In this document: in pieces, positions 1-8,839 of the stretch | Layout: each line of letters starts with the position of its first letter | Position numbering within the stretch: the first letter of the stretch is position 1 | Assembly: GCF_016756495.1 (NCBI RefSeq) | Contig: NZ_AP023243.1 | Coordinates: 6,080,501-6,144,500 of the forward strand | Direction: 5' to 3' | Source of the DNA: Mesorhizobium sp. 113-3-3 | Lineage (GTDB): Bacteria; Pseudomonadota; Alphaproteobacteria; Rhizobiales; Rhizobiaceae | DNA length: 64,000 bases | The notes under the pieces: model-generated | Seen by the model: only the letters and a program-made list of their open reading frames with translations | The model's database searches: none | What the model was told of the DNA's origin: nothing | Position numbers and translations under genes: made by a program

Positions 1-327
1 GACGGCGGCCATCGCCACGACGGGAACGTTCTGCGACCGCGCGACGGCAAGCGTGGGAAGATCGCCGAAACCGAAATCCGCATTCCCATTGCCCACCAGC
101 CGCATGGCGTCCGGCGAGCCGGAGCCCTTGCGGATTTCGGCGACGTCGATGTCGTTCTTGGCGAAGAAGCCCTTTTCCTTGCCGACGAAGAACATGGCGT
201 GGTTGCCACGCACCACCCAGTCGAGCTGGACGTTGACCTTGTCCGCCGCCAGGGCCGCGCCCGAGAAGCCGAGTGTCCCGACACACGCCGCAAGCGCGGC
301 TGCCTTGATGAGTGAGCGTCTGAGCAT
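1..327 (-). CDS. ABC transporter substrate-binding protein, NMT1/SsuA type (N-terminal part, cut by window edge)
   Basis: This is the periplasmic solute receptor of an ABC importer. Only the first 109 codons are present, because the gene runs off the left edge. The N-terminus is a clear Sec signal peptide: MLRR, then an Ala/Leu-rich core, then an ALAA-D cleavage region near residue 28. The mature part begins KVNVQLDWVVRGNHAMFF and continues with VGKEKGFF, a pattern of the NMT1/THI5-like and SsuA-like families that bind pyrimidine, thiamine-precursor or sulfonate ligands. The gene follows the permease and ATPase genes on the same strand and is the distal gene of the vitamin B6 degradation operon. 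A B6 vitamer or breakdown intermediate is therefore a plausible ligand, but that is inferred from position only. Confidence 0.85.
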   Translation of the reverse strand, partial: MLRRSLIKAAALAACVGTLGFSGAALAADKVNVQLDWVVRGNHAMFFVGKEKGFFAKNDIDVAEIRKGSGSPDAMRLVGNGNADFGFGDLPTLAVARSQNVPVVAMAAV

Positions 328-360
328 TTTTGTTCCCTTTTTCATTGGTTGAGAGCGGAC

Positions 361-1188
361 CTAGGACTGGCTGAATTTCGGCGCCCACGGCACCACGATG
401 CGTTCGAGAATTTCGGCCGCGTAGTAGAAGGCGATGCCCAGCACCGAAACGAGGAGCAGGGCCGCGAAGACCAGCGCGGTGTCGAGCTGGGTCGAGGCGA
501 ACTGGATGACGTAGCCGAGCCCGTCCGAGGCACCGGCGAATTCGCCGACGATGGCGCCGATGACGCTGAGCGTCGCGGCGATCTTGGTGCCTGCCATCAG
601 GTTGGGCAGCGAATGCGGAACGCGAATCCTGAACAGGATCTGCGTACGGCTGGCGCCGACCGAATTCATCAGCGACAGCAGCGAGCGGTCGACCGACTGC
701 ATGCCCGCCAGCATCGACAAGGTCACCGGGAAGAAGGCGATGACCAGGATCAGGCCGATCTTGGGCGCGAGCCCGTAGCCGAACCAGAGGATGAAGATCG
801 GCGCCAATGCCACCTTGGGCACGTTCTGGAACAGCACCACCAGCGGATAGAGCGCTCGCCCCAGCCAGTCGAAACGCACGATGACCAGTGCAATGGCAAT
901 GCCGACCACGACGGAGACAAGGAAGCCGAACAGGATCTCGCCCGCCGTCACCAGCGTCGCCTGCATCAGCGTTCCCCATTGCGCGACCAGCGATTGCGCG
1001 ATCTCGGACGGGGCGGGAATGATGAAGGCGGATATGGCGAAAATCCGCACCACGGCTTCCCACACGACGATCGTCACCAACAGAAGGATGACCGCCGGAA
1101 GCCAGCTGCCTGTCGCCGCCCCCCAGGTCGAGGCAAAGCGCGACTCAGGCCGCGACTCGGAGAGATTGGTGAAGGGTTGATCGCTCAT
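361..1188 (-). CDS. ABC transporter permease, SsuC/TauC/ThiX type
   Basis: This is an inner-membrane permease of 275 residues in the BPD_transp_1 superfamily. About six hydrophobic segments are visible, the first at residues 27-47 (WLPAVILLLVTIVVWEAV). The coupling-loop EAA region reads GASRTQILFRIRVPHSLPNL, which is typical of SsuC/TauC-like permeases and is the site that contacts the ATPase. The start codon overlaps the stop of the upstream ATPase gene by 4 nt (ATGA), so the two are translationally coupled. The substrate-binding protein gene follows 33 nt downstream. The substrate is not determinable from sequence; the position at the end of the B6 operon suggests a pyridine compound. Confidence 0.9.
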   Translation of the reverse strand: MSDQPFTNLSESRPESRFASTWGAATGSWLPAVILLLVTIVVWEAVVRIFAISAFIIPAPSEIAQSLVAQWGTLMQATLVTAGEILFGFLVSVVVGIAIALVIVRFDWLGRALYPLVVLFQNVPKVALAPIFILWFGYGLAPKIGLILVIAFFPVTLSMLAGMQSVDRSLLSLMNSVGASRTQILFRIRVPHSLPNLMAGTKIAATLSVIGAIVGEFAGASDGLGYVIQFASTQLDTALVFAALLLVSVLGIAFYYAAEILERIVVPWAPKFSQS

Positions 1189-2018
1189 GACGCGCCTCCC
1201 GGTTGGTGGCTGGCGCGCAGCATGGTGCGCAGTTGAACCACCAGCCTGACGAAATCCGGATCTTCCGTGACCGACAGGTCGCGCGGATAGGGCAGAGCAA
1301 TGTCGAGGCTCTCGGTGATGCGCCCAGGCTTGATCCCCATCACGTGGACATGGCGCGACAGGTGAATGGCCTCGTCTATCGAATGGGTGACGAGGACGAT
1401 GGTCTTGCCGGTGCGCTGCCAGATCTCCAGCAACGACTGGCCCATCGCATCGCGGGTGATGGCGTCGAGCGCGCCGAACGGCTCGTCCATCAAAAGCACC
1501 GCCGGATCGAGCGCCAGGGCCCGCGCGATGGCGACGCGCTGGCGCATGCCGCCTGACAATTCATGGGGGCGCTTGTGGGCGCTGTCGCCCAGCCCCACCA
1601 GTTCCAGCATCTGCTGGCCGCGCGCCCGCAACTCAGCGCGCGAGAGCGACTTGTCGGCAATGCCAAGCAGCATCGAGGCGTTGTCGACGGCGTTCTTCCA
1701 GGGAAGCAAATTGGCGTCCTGGAAGACGAGGCCGATCATGCGCTTGCGCGCCGCCTCGACCGGCGAAAGCCCGGCAATCGAAACGCTGCCGCTCGTCGGA
1801 TTCACAAGTCCGGCCAGGACCTTGAGCAAAGTGCTCTTGCCGCAACCGGACGGACCAATAAGGGAAACAAACGACCCTTTCGGCACCGAAAGATCGATAT
1901 TCTGCAGAACCAGCTGCTTGGCCATCACCACCGAAACGCCCTTGGCGGAAATCAGATCGTCATCGTGGCGGATATGGGCTGGCCGACCGCCTGCTGCTCG
2001 AATGGGTTCCATGCGCAT
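1185..2018 (-). CDS. ABC transporter ATP-binding protein, SsuB/TauB/ThiZ type
   Basis: This cytoplasmic ATPase subunit has 277 residues. It shows Walker A (GPSGCGKST), the Q-loop region (GLVFQDANLLPW), the signature motif LSGGMRQR, Walker B (VLLMDEPFGALD) and the switch His (VTHSID). The DANLLPW segment is characteristic of nitrate/sulfonate/taurine-type importers. I start the gene at the ATG at 2018, two bases before the stop of the dehydrogenase gene; a second in-frame ATG lies at 2012. The open frame continues upstream through the neighbouring gene, but that part is a shadow. It belongs to the same transcription unit as the pyridine-degrading enzymes. Confidence 0.9.
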   Translation of the reverse strand: MRMEPIRAAGGRPAHIRHDDDLISAKGVSVVMAKQLVLQNIDLSVPKGSFVSLIGPSGCGKSTLLKVLAGLVNPTSGSVSIAGLSPVEAARKRMIGLVFQDANLLPWKNAVDNASMLLGIADKSLSRAELRARGQQMLELVGLGDSAHKRPHELSGGMRQRVAIARALALDPAVLLMDEPFGALDAITRDAMGQSLLEIWQRTGKTIVLVTHSIDEAIHLSRHVHVMGIKPGRITESLDIALPYPRDLSVTEDPDFVRLVVQLRTMLRASHQPGGAS

Positions 2019-2020
2019 GG

Positions 2021-2950
2021 CTACTCCCGGCCCTCCAGGATGCGCCGCACCGCGACGAGTTTGCGCGCCCGTTCGCCTTGCAGTGCCTTGGTCTGCTCGG
2101 GCGTGTAGGAGAACATGCCCTCCCCCGACTTGATGCCGAACTTCGACGCGTTGGTCTTTTCCAGCACCATGGGCGCGACGTCGTCGCGATTGGAGAGATC
2201 GGCATTGAGGAAGGAGGAGACGGACTTGTAGATATCCAGCCCCGCCATATCGAGCAGCGCCATCGGCCCGATCACGGCGATCTTGTAGCCGATGCCCCAC
2301 GACACGCAGGTGTCGAGATCTTCCGGATCGATGACGCCGCGCTCGACAAGGTCGACCGCCTCGCGCAGCAGCGCATAAAGCACGCGGTTTTCGACGAAGC
2401 CGGGAACATCCTTCTTCACCACCACCGGCAGCAGGCCGATCGAGCGGATCAGGTCGCGGATAACAGCCACGGTCTGCGGCGCGGTGTTCTCGCCGGCGAT
2501 CACCTCGATCATCGGGATGATGTGCGGCGGGTTCGACCAGTGCATGCCCACCATCCGCTCGGGATGCGAGATATGCGCCTGCAGCTTGGTGATCGGGATA
2601 CCAGACGTGTCGGAGGCGACGATCGTGTCGGAGCCTATAAGGCCATCGATCGTGCGATACACATCGGCCTTGACCGAAATGTTCTCGGGAACGTTCTCGA
2701 TGACGAGGTCGGCCCTGGATACCGCATCGCGGATATCATCGGTGAAGCGGACCGTTCCGGTGCCAGCCGACGGTGGCGCGATACCCAAGGCGTCGAGAAC
2801 GGTCTCGGCCACGCCCAGCATGGATCGCGCGCGCTCGATCGCTGCCGGGGCGACATCGTAGGCGACCACCTGCAGGCCGCCTCTGGCGAGACGCGCGGCC
2901 ATGCCCGGCCCCATCGTACCCATACCGACGATGGCGATATTTCGGATCAT
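2021..2950 (-). CDS. 5-formyl-3-hydroxy-2-methylpyridine-4-carboxylate (FHMPC) 5-dehydrogenase
   Basis: The 309-residue protein belongs to the 3-hydroxyacyl-CoA dehydrogenase family. It has an N-terminal Rossmann motif ([11 protein letters not shown], residues 8-18), the SDTSGIPI strand, the MHWSNPPH catalytic segment and PGFVENRV at the start of the C-terminal helical domain. From memory it closely matches the M. loti enzyme (mlr6793) that oxidises the 5-formyl group of FHMPC with NAD+ to 3-hydroxy-2-methylpyridine-4,5-dicarboxylate. Such enzymes were described as dismutating, NAD-dependent dehydrogenases. It sits directly after the 4-pyridoxate dehydrogenase gene (4-nt overlap) that makes its substrate. 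By sequence alone it would be called a hydroxyacyl-CoA dehydrogenase; the operon settles the role. Confidence 0.88.
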   Translation of the reverse strand: MIRNIAIVGMGTMGPGMAARLARGGLQVVAYDVAPAAIERARSMLGVAETVLDALGIAPPSAGTGTVRFTDDIRDAVSRADLVIENVPENISVKADVYRTIDGLIGSDTIVASDTSGIPITKLQAHISHPERMVGMHWSNPPHIIPMIEVIAGENTAPQTVAVIRDLIRSIGLLPVVVKKDVPGFVENRVLYALLREAVDLVERGVIDPEDLDTCVSWGIGYKIAVIGPMALLDMAGLDIYKSVSSFLNADLSNRDDVAPMVLEKTNASKFGIKSGEGMFSYTPEQTKALQGERARKLVAVRRILEGRE

Positions 2951-4590
2951 GACACTGCCCCGCTTTGTTTTGAGCTCGCGATGAGGTCGGCGGCTTTCTC
3001 GGCAATCATGATCACTGCCGCGTTGATGTTGCCGCAGACCAGGTCGGGCATGACGGACGCATCCACCACCCTGAGGCCGTCGACGCCGCGAACCCGCAGT
3101 TGCGGGTCAACGACCGAGGCCGCATCGGCCCCCATCCGGCAGGTCCCGGCCGGATGATGCACGGTGATGGAGGTCTTGCGGATATGCTCGTCGATCTCGT
3201 CGTCGCTCTGGCACTTCGGACCGGGAAAGAATTCCGCCTCGATGAACGGCTGCATGGAGGGCTGCGCGGCCAGATCCCTTGCCACCCGGAAACCGGCCCG
3301 CAACGACTCCCAATCCTTCGGCGACGCGAGGAAATTCTGGTGGATCAGCGGCGCCGCCGAGGGATCAGCCGACGCCAGTTTCACCGCTCCCCGGCTCTCA
3401 GGCTGCGTCGCCACGATGCGCGTCGCGAAACCGTCCGCGAACGGCGCCTTGAACGGCTTGAAATAGGGCCATGCGGCGAGCGGCGCCGCCGTGAAGAGCA
3501 ATTGCACGTCCGGCAACGGCCGCGCCGGACCGCTCTTCAGGAAGGCGACAACACCGCCGGGCACATCGCCGGAAAAACCGCGTCCCGTGAGGTAGGTCTT
3601 GACGAAATCGAAGCCGATGCGATCGGCGCGCATGTTGCGCAGGAAAGGGCCGCCCGGAGCCCGGCGCCGGTACATGAGGATGACCGAGACGTGATCCTGC
3701 AGGTTCTTGCCGACGGCCGGCAGGTTGACCCGCGTCTGGATCCCGTGCGCGGCAAGCTCATCCTGTGCCCCGATGCCCGACAGCATCATGAGTTGCGGCG
3801 TGTTGATCACGCCGCCGGCAAGCAGCACTTCCTTGCGGGCGAGAACCGTGCGTTCGCCGCCACGATGGTTGATGGTGACGCCGGTGGCACGCGTACCCTC
3901 CAGTACGATCTTCGTCGCGCTCGCTTCCGTCAGGACGGTCAGGTTGGGCCGCTTCAGCACCGGCCGCAGATAGGCTGACGCAGTGGAGGCGCGCCGGCCT
4001 TTTGAAATCGTCATCTGGAGGCGGCCGAAACCTTCCTGCCGCTCGCCATTGTAGTCATTGGTCTGCGCATAGCCTGCCTGCACGCTGGCTTGCGCGAAGG
4101 CGTCGATCAGCGTGTCCTTGTAGCGGCAGTACTGGGTGCTGACCGGGCCGTTGCCGCCACGATACTGGTTCGCGCCGCCTTCCCAGCTTTCCTGCTTGCG
4201 GAAATACGGCAGCACCTTGTCGTACGACCAGTCGCTGAGCCCTGCGGCTGCCCAACGGTCGTAGTCACCGCGATTGCCCCGCACATAGGCCATGGCGTTG
4301 GTCGACGAGGATCCGCCGATGACCTTTCCGCGCGCGCACTCGACCCGACGCCCGCCGACATTGTCTTCCGGCTCGCAGAAATACATCCAGTCATGGCGAC
4401 GCTCGGTCAGGATCTTGCCCCATCCAAGCGGTATATGGATCATCGGATCGCGGTCCCAGCCGCCGGCCTCCAGCAACAGTACCGAACATCCCGGGTCGGC
4501 GCTCAGCCGGTTGGCGAGCACGCAACCGGCCGATCCGGCCCCAACAATGATGTAGTCGTAGCTTTCAGCGTGCGGCATGGTGCGTTTCAT
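2947..4590 (-). CDS. 4-pyridoxate dehydrogenase (GMC-family flavoprotein)
   Basis: This FAD-dependent GMC oxidoreductase has about 547 residues. The N-terminal ADP-binding motif is [20 protein letters not shown] signature 1 is around [18 protein letters not shown]. The C-terminal active-site stretch is [11 protein letters not shown], followed by [18 protein letters not shown]. In M. loti a GMC-type membrane-associated flavoprotein (mlr6792) oxidises 4-pyridoxate to FHMPC, and the gene order here is the same: decarboxylase, this gene, FHMPC dehydrogenase. The start is uncertain: ATG 4590 has a close GAAGG, ATG 4578 (MPHAES) is also possible, and the frame stays open to 4653. It is clearly distinct from the second GMC gene at 9.7 kb (pyridoxine oxidase). 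A choline-dehydrogenase label from generic searches would be misleading. Confidence 0.82.
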   Translation of the reverse strand: MKRTMPHAESYDYIIVGAGSAGCVLANRLSADPGCSVLLLEAGGWDRDPMIHIPLGWGKILTERRHDWMYFCEPEDNVGGRRVECARGKVIGGSSSTNAMAYVRGNRGDYDRWAAAGLSDWSYDKVLPYFRKQESWEGGANQYRGGNGPVSTQYCRYKDTLIDAFAQASVQAGYAQTNDYNGERQEGFGRLQMTISKGRRASTASAYLRPVLKRPNLTVLTEASATKIVLEGTRATGVTINHRGGERTVLARKEVLLAGGVINTPQLMMLSGIGAQDELAAHGIQTRVNLPAVGKNLQDHVSVILMYRRRAPGGPFLRNMRADRIGFDFVKTYLTGRGFSGDVPGGVVAFLKSGPARPLPDVQLLFTAAPLAAWPYFKPFKAPFADGFATRIVATQPESRGAVKLASADPSAAPLIHQNFLASPKDWESLRAGFRVARDLAAQPSMQPFIEAEFFPGPKCQSDDEIDEHIRKTSITVHHPAGTCRMGADAASVVDPQLRVRGVDGLRVVDASVMPDLVCGNINAAVIMIAEKAADLIASSKQSGAVS

Positions 4591-4692
4591 TGCCTTCGGC
4601 TGACGCCGTGGCGTCAGGGAACTGTTGAAAACCGGGCCTGGAAATCCCGGCACGGGCCGGGACCACCTAGGTATTCCACAAGGCGACCGGCT

Positions 4693-5415
4693 CTAGATCA
4701 GGCCAGCCTCTCTCAGACGCTGCGACCAGTGGTTCCACCCCCGGTCGATCTGAGCGCCGACGAGCTTTCCCGCCGTCTTGACCTCGCCTGGCGACAGATA
4801 CTTGATCTTGCCGATCTGCAGGCCGGCCGTAAGCGCCTTCGCTTCCTGCTCGAGATAGAAGGCTCGGAAGACGACCTCGCGCACGGAGTTGCCGACATTG
4901 ACGACGCCATGACGGGCCATGAGGACCACGGTGCTGTCGCCGAGGCTTTCGGCGATATCCGCGCAGACATCATGGCCACCGCCGAAGAGATCCGTCTCGT
5001 CGCCGTGCTTGTCGCGGATCTCATAGACTGGAACCGACTCGCCCATGAAAGCTCCCATATGGGTGACCGGCCGAAGCGGCGTGTCGACGAAGCAATAGGG
5101 CAGCACGGCAGGGGAATGGGTGTGGAGCACGCACTGGACGTCGGGCCGCGCCCTGTAGATCTCGCTGTGGATATAGCGCTCCAGATAGGACGGCCGGTTG
5201 TCCGACGTTTCGCCGTCGAGGTTGAAACGCTGCATGTCACCGGCCGTTATCAGGCTTGGAGCAAGCTTCTGCGCCAGGAAGAAGCTTGCGGGATCCTCGG
5301 GATCACGGGCACTGATGTGCCCGAACGTATCCAGGATGCCTTCGTTCAGAAGTATCTTCGTCGCTGTAACCAGCTCCTCGAAAACCTTCTGGTGTAACGG
5401 GCTGTTGTCTGTCAT
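4693..5415 (-). CDS. 3-hydroxy-2-methylpyridine-4,5-dicarboxylate 4-decarboxylase (class II aldolase fold)
   Basis: This 240-residue protein has the class II aldolase/adducin fold, with a divalent metal site formed by HTHS (His98 and His100), MARHG (His169) and an acidic partner near YLERYIHSE. It matches the M. loti decarboxylase (mlr6791, EC 4.1.1.51), which removes the 4-carboxylate to give 3-hydroxy-2-methylpyridine-5-carboxylate (MHPC), the substrate of the oxygenase encoded upstream. I chose ATG 5415 because GGGAGA lies about 8 nt upstream; the TTG at 5421 is too close to that site. It sits between the PEBP gene and 4-pyridoxate dehydrogenase on the same strand. An ordinary aldolase function is unlikely in this operon. 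Confidence 0.87.
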   Translation of the reverse strand: MTDNSPLHQKVFEELVTATKILLNEGILDTFGHISARDPEDPASFFLAQKLAPSLITAGDMQRFNLDGETSDNRPSYLERYIHSEIYRARPDVQCVLHTHSPAVLPYCFVDTPLRPVTHMGAFMGESVPVYEIRDKHGDETDLFGGGHDVCADIAESLGDSTVVLMARHGVVNVGNSVREVVFRAFYLEQEAKALTAGLQIGKIKYLSPGEVKTAGKLVGAQIDRGWNHWSQRLREAGLI

Positions 5416-5485
5416 TTCCAAATTCTCCCATTGCGGCGATGGCGACCATTCTTGTTGTTGTTATCGGTCGCCAGGGCCGCGGATT

Positions 5486-5944
5486 TCACTTGTTTTCGTA
5501 GATGCCGACGATCCGATTCTGCTCGATGATGTTGCCGGCATATTTCTGCAGGAACTCCTCCCGGGTGGGCGTCCCTTCGACCTTCGTGTCCAGGGCATAG
5601 ACCCAGAAATAGTAGTGATGTTCTCCATGGCCAGCGGGCGGCTGGGGTCCGTAATATTGCTTGCCGCCGGCGCCGTTGGGGCCGACGCGGAACTTTTCCT
5701 GCGCGTCCGAAAGATCCGTCGTCGAGGGATCGATGCCGTAGACCACCCAATGGGTGAAGCCGTTGGCGAGCGGCGCGTCCGGATCGTGGCAGATGATCGC
5801 GAGTTCCTTCGTCCCTGCCGGGACGCCGCTGACGGTAAGCCTGGGCAATACGTTGCCCTTGTCGCCGGCATGTTCGTCGCGCAGTTTCCCGAGCGGCTTG
5901 AAATCCGCCGACGTGATCTTGAGGTCCTTGATGTTCAAAGGCAT
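5486..5944 (-). CDS. YbhB/YbcL-family (PEBP, Raf-kinase-inhibitor-like) protein
   Basis: The 152-residue protein shows the PEBP fold hallmarks: the ICHDPDAP ligand-pocket segment, the THWVVYGI strand, the GPNGAGGKQYYGPQPPAGHGEHHYYFWVYALD block and a C-terminal helix. It is cytoplasmic, with no signal peptide. PEBP proteins bind small anionic ligands and bacterial members have no settled enzymatic role. The gene is embedded in the B6 operon between the decarboxylase and the AA_synth gene, with short gaps, which implies a role with a pyridine or acyl intermediate. That role is inference only. The family assignment is solid; the function is unknown. Confidence 0.85.
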   Translation of the reverse strand: MPLNIKDLKITSADFKPLGKLRDEHAGDKGNVLPRLTVSGVPAGTKELAIICHDPDAPLANGFTHWVVYGIDPSTTDLSDAQEKFRVGPNGAGGKQYYGPQPPAGHGEHHYYFWVYALDTKVEGTPTREEFLQKYAGNIIEQNRIVGIYENK

Positions 5945-5976
5945 GAAATTTTCGTCCTTTCAGCAATTCGATCGAG

Positions 5977-6567
5977 CTAGACGCCGGCCTTGAGGTCGGC
6001 GACGGATTTGCCGCCGACGCGCTGGTGCACGCGCGGACCCGATGCGACGGCGACGCAGATTAGAAGCTCGTCCGGGCGCGGGGCATCCGGCACGGAAAAG
6101 GTGACGGCGTCATAGTGGGAACGGATGTAGAGCTCGTCCTTGTGGGCAAGCGGGATGTCGATGGTCGTGCCGGCGACAGCGACCTTGCTGACCGACGAAA
6201 TCCAGGCCTTGCCACCGCCCACCTGCTGGCGCAGCGGATCGCCGAACACAGTGGTTATGCAGGCGACGACATGCTCCTGTTCGCCTGACGTACCCGCGAT
6301 ACCGCCCTTGCCGTAGCTTTCGACCGGCCTGTTGCCGAGCAGCGCCACGGCTCTCTCGCCGAGCGCATGACCGATCGCTGCGCTCGGATTGGTCAGATCA
6401 GACAGTTCGGCGACGAACTTTCCGGCGAAGGGATTGCGTATGACAACGCCAGTCGCGACTTTGACAAGGGTTTCGCCAGGCGTGCCGCCGTCATGCCGGC
6501 TTTCCTGGACGCAGGCGTACCATCCCCTGACATCATAGTCTCTTTCGACTTCACTGGAATAATTCAT
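5977..6567 (-). CDS. AA_synth/DUF1185-family protein of unknown function in the B6 operon
   Basis: The 196-residue protein matches the family usually labelled 'amino acid synthesis family protein' (AA_synth, formerly DUF1185). Typical blocks are VVIRNPFAGKFVAEL, VESYGKGGIAG, EQEHVVACI, PLRQQVGGGKAWI, DIPLAHKDELYIRSHYDAV and PDAPRPDELL. The family name is historical and the reaction is not established. The start is ATG 6567, chosen for the AGGAGA site 5-6 nt upstream; the frame is open further but lacks a better site. It lies between MHPC oxygenase and the PEBP gene. The conserved GGGK and HKD blocks suggest a ligand or metal site, but I cannot name a substrate. Confidence 0.82.
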   Translation of the reverse strand: MNYSSEVERDYDVRGWYACVQESRHDGGTPGETLVKVATGVVIRNPFAGKFVAELSDLTNPSAAIGHALGERAVALLGNRPVESYGKGGIAGTSGEQEHVVACITTVFGDPLRQQVGGGKAWISSVSKVAVAGTTIDIPLAHKDELYIRSHYDAVTFSVPDAPRPDELLICVAVASGPRVHQRVGGKSVADLKAGV

Positions 6568-6636
6568 CTTTATCTCCTGAAAGGCGCGCGCTGTTTCCGC
6601 ACGCACCGATTAATTCGTTGGCCGGTTTGCCCGACG

Positions 6637-7776
6637 CTACTGCGGCCATGAGAACACACGGCGCAGCGGGTCGTAGCGGGCGGCTTCCAGTGCTGCCGGC
6701 GTGAACATGTTTCCCTTCGAGAGCGAGCGGTTTGCCGCGTAGTCGCCGGACAGGGCCTGGCAGCGATCGGTGATCGGGCGGATGCGCGTCTCCCACGCGA
6801 CGAGCGCATCCTCGACCGAAGAACCCTCTTCCAGGTCCTGCGACAGGCTGAAGGCGTTGACCATCGCACAACCGGCACCCTGGGCAAGAGCCGGGCACAT
6901 GGCATGCGCGGCGTCTCCAACGAGGGCGACCTTGCCTCTTGTCCAGCTATCGAGCTTGGTTGTTTCGTACTTGTCGTACCGGGCGGTTTTCAGCTTGGCC
7001 GCCTCGATCAGGCATGGCTCCAGGAAAGGAAACATCTCGACCCAGACTTCGAGATCGATCGGCACGCTCGATCCGCGCGGATCGGCGGCCGGAGCCATCA
7101 GGCCGAGATAGAGCTCGTTCTCATTGCAGGGCGAATAGAGAATGCGCTGGACGCGCGGCCAGAAGTTCCACATGTCGATGGTGTTGTCCCACTCGCCATG
7201 ACCAAGCTCTTTCTTCATGCGCGGGACGATCAGCCGGATAAGACCATCTTTCGAAACCCAGCGATCCTGTTTGAAGCCGATGGAATCCCTGACCTTGGAG
7301 CCGACGCCATCGGCGCCGACGATCAGGTCGGCTTCGAGAACCTCTCCGGTCTGAAGCGTCAGGCGCCCTTCCGGATCGGCGGCGACGGCCTCGGAATTGA
7401 CGCTTATGTCGACGCCAAGCGCACGGGCACGGTTGACCAGGGCATCGTGCAGGTGGCTGCGGGTCATGATGCGCCAGGGGAGACCGTTGAACGTCTCCTT
7501 GGAAACCGACTTGTTGTGCATCCAGGTCTCATAGGTCGGAGGCGTGTGCGAACCCTGGAGAACATCGTCCAGGGCGCCCAGCCCTTCGAGCACGCGAAGG
7601 CCATTGTGCCAGAGATAGATGCCCGCGCCGAACGCCCGCAGTTCCGAGCTCTTTTCGTGCAGCCTGACATCCCAGCCATTCTGCTTGAGAGCGATGGCGG
7701 CGGTCAGGCCGGCAAAGCCGCCGCCGGCAACCTCGGCACGTCGCGTCTTGCCCGGAGTCTTGTTTACATTGGCCAT
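6637..7776 (-). CDS. 2-methyl-3-hydroxypyridine-5-carboxylate oxygenase (MHPCO)
   Basis: This 379-residue flavoprotein monooxygenase is essentially the M. loti MHPCO sequence (mlr6788; EC 1.14.13.242) as I recall it. It shows the N-terminal FAD motif (VAGGGFAGLTAA, residues 16-27), the NAD(P)H/FAD DG motif (VGADGVGSKVR, about residue 155) and the GD motif (VGDAAHAMCP, about residue 290). The enzyme uses NAD(P)H and O2 to hydroxylate and open the pyridine ring of MHPC, giving (E)-2-(acetamidomethylene)succinate. The next gene in transcription order is the AA_synth gene. The gene for the hydrolase that consumes its product lies immediately upstream. Its family-level label would be salicylate hydroxylase-like. 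Confidence 0.95.
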   Translation of the reverse strand: MANVNKTPGKTRRAEVAGGGFAGLTAAIALKQNGWDVRLHEKSSELRAFGAGIYLWHNGLRVLEGLGALDDVLQGSHTPPTYETWMHNKSVSKETFNGLPWRIMTRSHLHDALVNRARALGVDISVNSEAVAADPEGRLTLQTGEVLEADLIVGADGVGSKVRDSIGFKQDRWVSKDGLIRLIVPRMKKELGHGEWDNTIDMWNFWPRVQRILYSPCNENELYLGLMAPAADPRGSSVPIDLEVWVEMFPFLEPCLIEAAKLKTARYDKYETTKLDSWTRGKVALVGDAAHAMCPALAQGAGCAMVNAFSLSQDLEEGSSVEDALVAWETRIRPITDRCQALSGDYAANRSLSKGNMFTPAALEAARYDPLRRVFSWPQ

Positions 7777-7820
7777 TTTCTATCCTGATGCTGCGTACAA
7801 GAAGACGGCGCGTCTGGCCG

Positions 7821-8657
7821 TCAGGCGTCTATAAAGTTGGTGATGGCTTTCAGCGTGATCTCGGGAGAGACCTCGTTGACGTAGTGGTCGGCGCCCGGGA
7901 TGACGACGACAGGCAGATCGGGCCGCAGCTGGCTTGTCTTGGCCAGCGCCGCCGCCGAAACCAATTTGCTCGACTCGCCGCGAACGATGAGGACGGGCTT
8001 CGTCACGTCGCGGTAGGCCGGCACCAGGTCCGCTCGCAGGCCCCTGGCGGTCTGCGCCATCGCCGCGGGCGAGGCCAATGGACGCAATCCGCCGTCGACC
8101 GGCTGATAGCCGCTTTCAGCTCTGATCCTGATGGCGTCGGCGGGAATGTTCGGATAGCGGCCGGCGAGGTATGCCTCGACAGCCCCGACATCCTCGAAAA
8201 GCTGGCTCCCCGCGTTCACGCGCGCTTCCAGCGCGTCCAACGCTTCGGTCTCGATATAAGGCGTAAAGTCGATTGCGACGACCGAGCGCACCAGATCCGG
8301 GTATTTCGCTGCGGCCGTGACGGAATTTCGAGCACCAAGCGAATGCCCGACGAGGATGGCACGGCCTCGATCGAGCGTGCGTATCAGGCCGGCGATGTCG
8401 TCGGCATAGTCATTCGCCTCGTAGCCGGTTTCCGGCTTGTCGCTGAGGCCATGCCCCCTCTGGTCAACCGCTATCGTCGTGAACCGGTCCGAGAGCCGAG
8501 CCATCAACGGCTCGAAGACGGCGGAGTTGGAGGTGATGCCGTGGAAGAACAGCATCAACGGGCCGCTGCCCCTCTGGCGCACGTTCAAGGCGATGCGGCC
8601 GATGTCGACGCGTCGCGAGATGAAGTGGTCGGAAGCACCCTCTGCCGCCATGTCCAT
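7821..8657 (-). CDS. (E)-2-(acetamidomethylene)succinate hydrolase
   Basis: This 278-residue alpha/beta hydrolase is the last enzyme of the pathway (EC 3.5.1.29; M. loti mlr6787). It splits the ring-opened product into succinate semialdehyde, acetate, ammonia and CO2. The nucleophile elbow GHSLGA places Ser at 106. The acid is Asp130 (VVAIDFTP) and the base His258 (GADHYV). These positions agree with the catalytic triad reported for the M. loti enzyme, which also supports the ATG at 8657. A strong GGAGGAGAGG ribosome site precedes it. It is the first gene of the long minus-strand operon and is divergent from the GntR regulator gene. Confidence 0.94.
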   Translation of the reverse strand: MDMAAEGASDHFISRRVDIGRIALNVRQRGSGPLMLFFHGITSNSAVFEPLMARLSDRFTTIAVDQRGHGLSDKPETGYEANDYADDIAGLIRTLDRGRAILVGHSLGARNSVTAAAKYPDLVRSVVAIDFTPYIETEALDALEARVNAGSQLFEDVGAVEAYLAGRYPNIPADAIRIRAESGYQPVDGGLRPLASPAAMAQTARGLRADLVPAYRDVTKPVLIVRGESSKLVSAAALAKTSQLRPDLPVVVIPGADHYVNEVSPEITLKAITNFIDA

Positions 8658-8718
8658 GATCCTCTCCTCCGCTGCCCGTCTCCAGCAAAAGGATCATACA
8701 GACCGTGGCCTCGTCAAG

Positions 8719-8761
8719 CAGATTGTCTGACATTCTTGCAATCTTCGGATTTGACAATCTG
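8719..8761. promoter_or_regulatory. Inverted repeat in divergent promoter region, candidate GntR operator
   Basis: A perfect 9-bp inverted repeat, CAGATTGTC at 8719-8727 and GACAATCTG at 8753-8761, lies in the 182-bp gap between the divergently transcribed hydrolase and GntR genes. A nested palindrome TGTCTGACA occupies 8724-8732. TTGTC and GACAA half-sites with short spacers resemble operators of FadR-type GntR regulators. Binding by the neighbouring regulator is inferred. Confidence 0.5.
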
Positions 8762-8839
8762 TCTATCCTGCTGTCAAATTTCCATGGCGTGGCGTATGCT
8801 GCTTCAGTTTTGCGACTCAAAGGCCATGAGACGTTACCT

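Noticed and set aside
349..3157. Long plus-strand open frames opposite the ABC transporter and B6 genes (for example 349-1236 and 2078-3157)
   Set aside because: Their products are rich in Arg/His/Gln/Asp without family motifs, and they lie antisense to genes with clear domains; they are GC-driven shadows.
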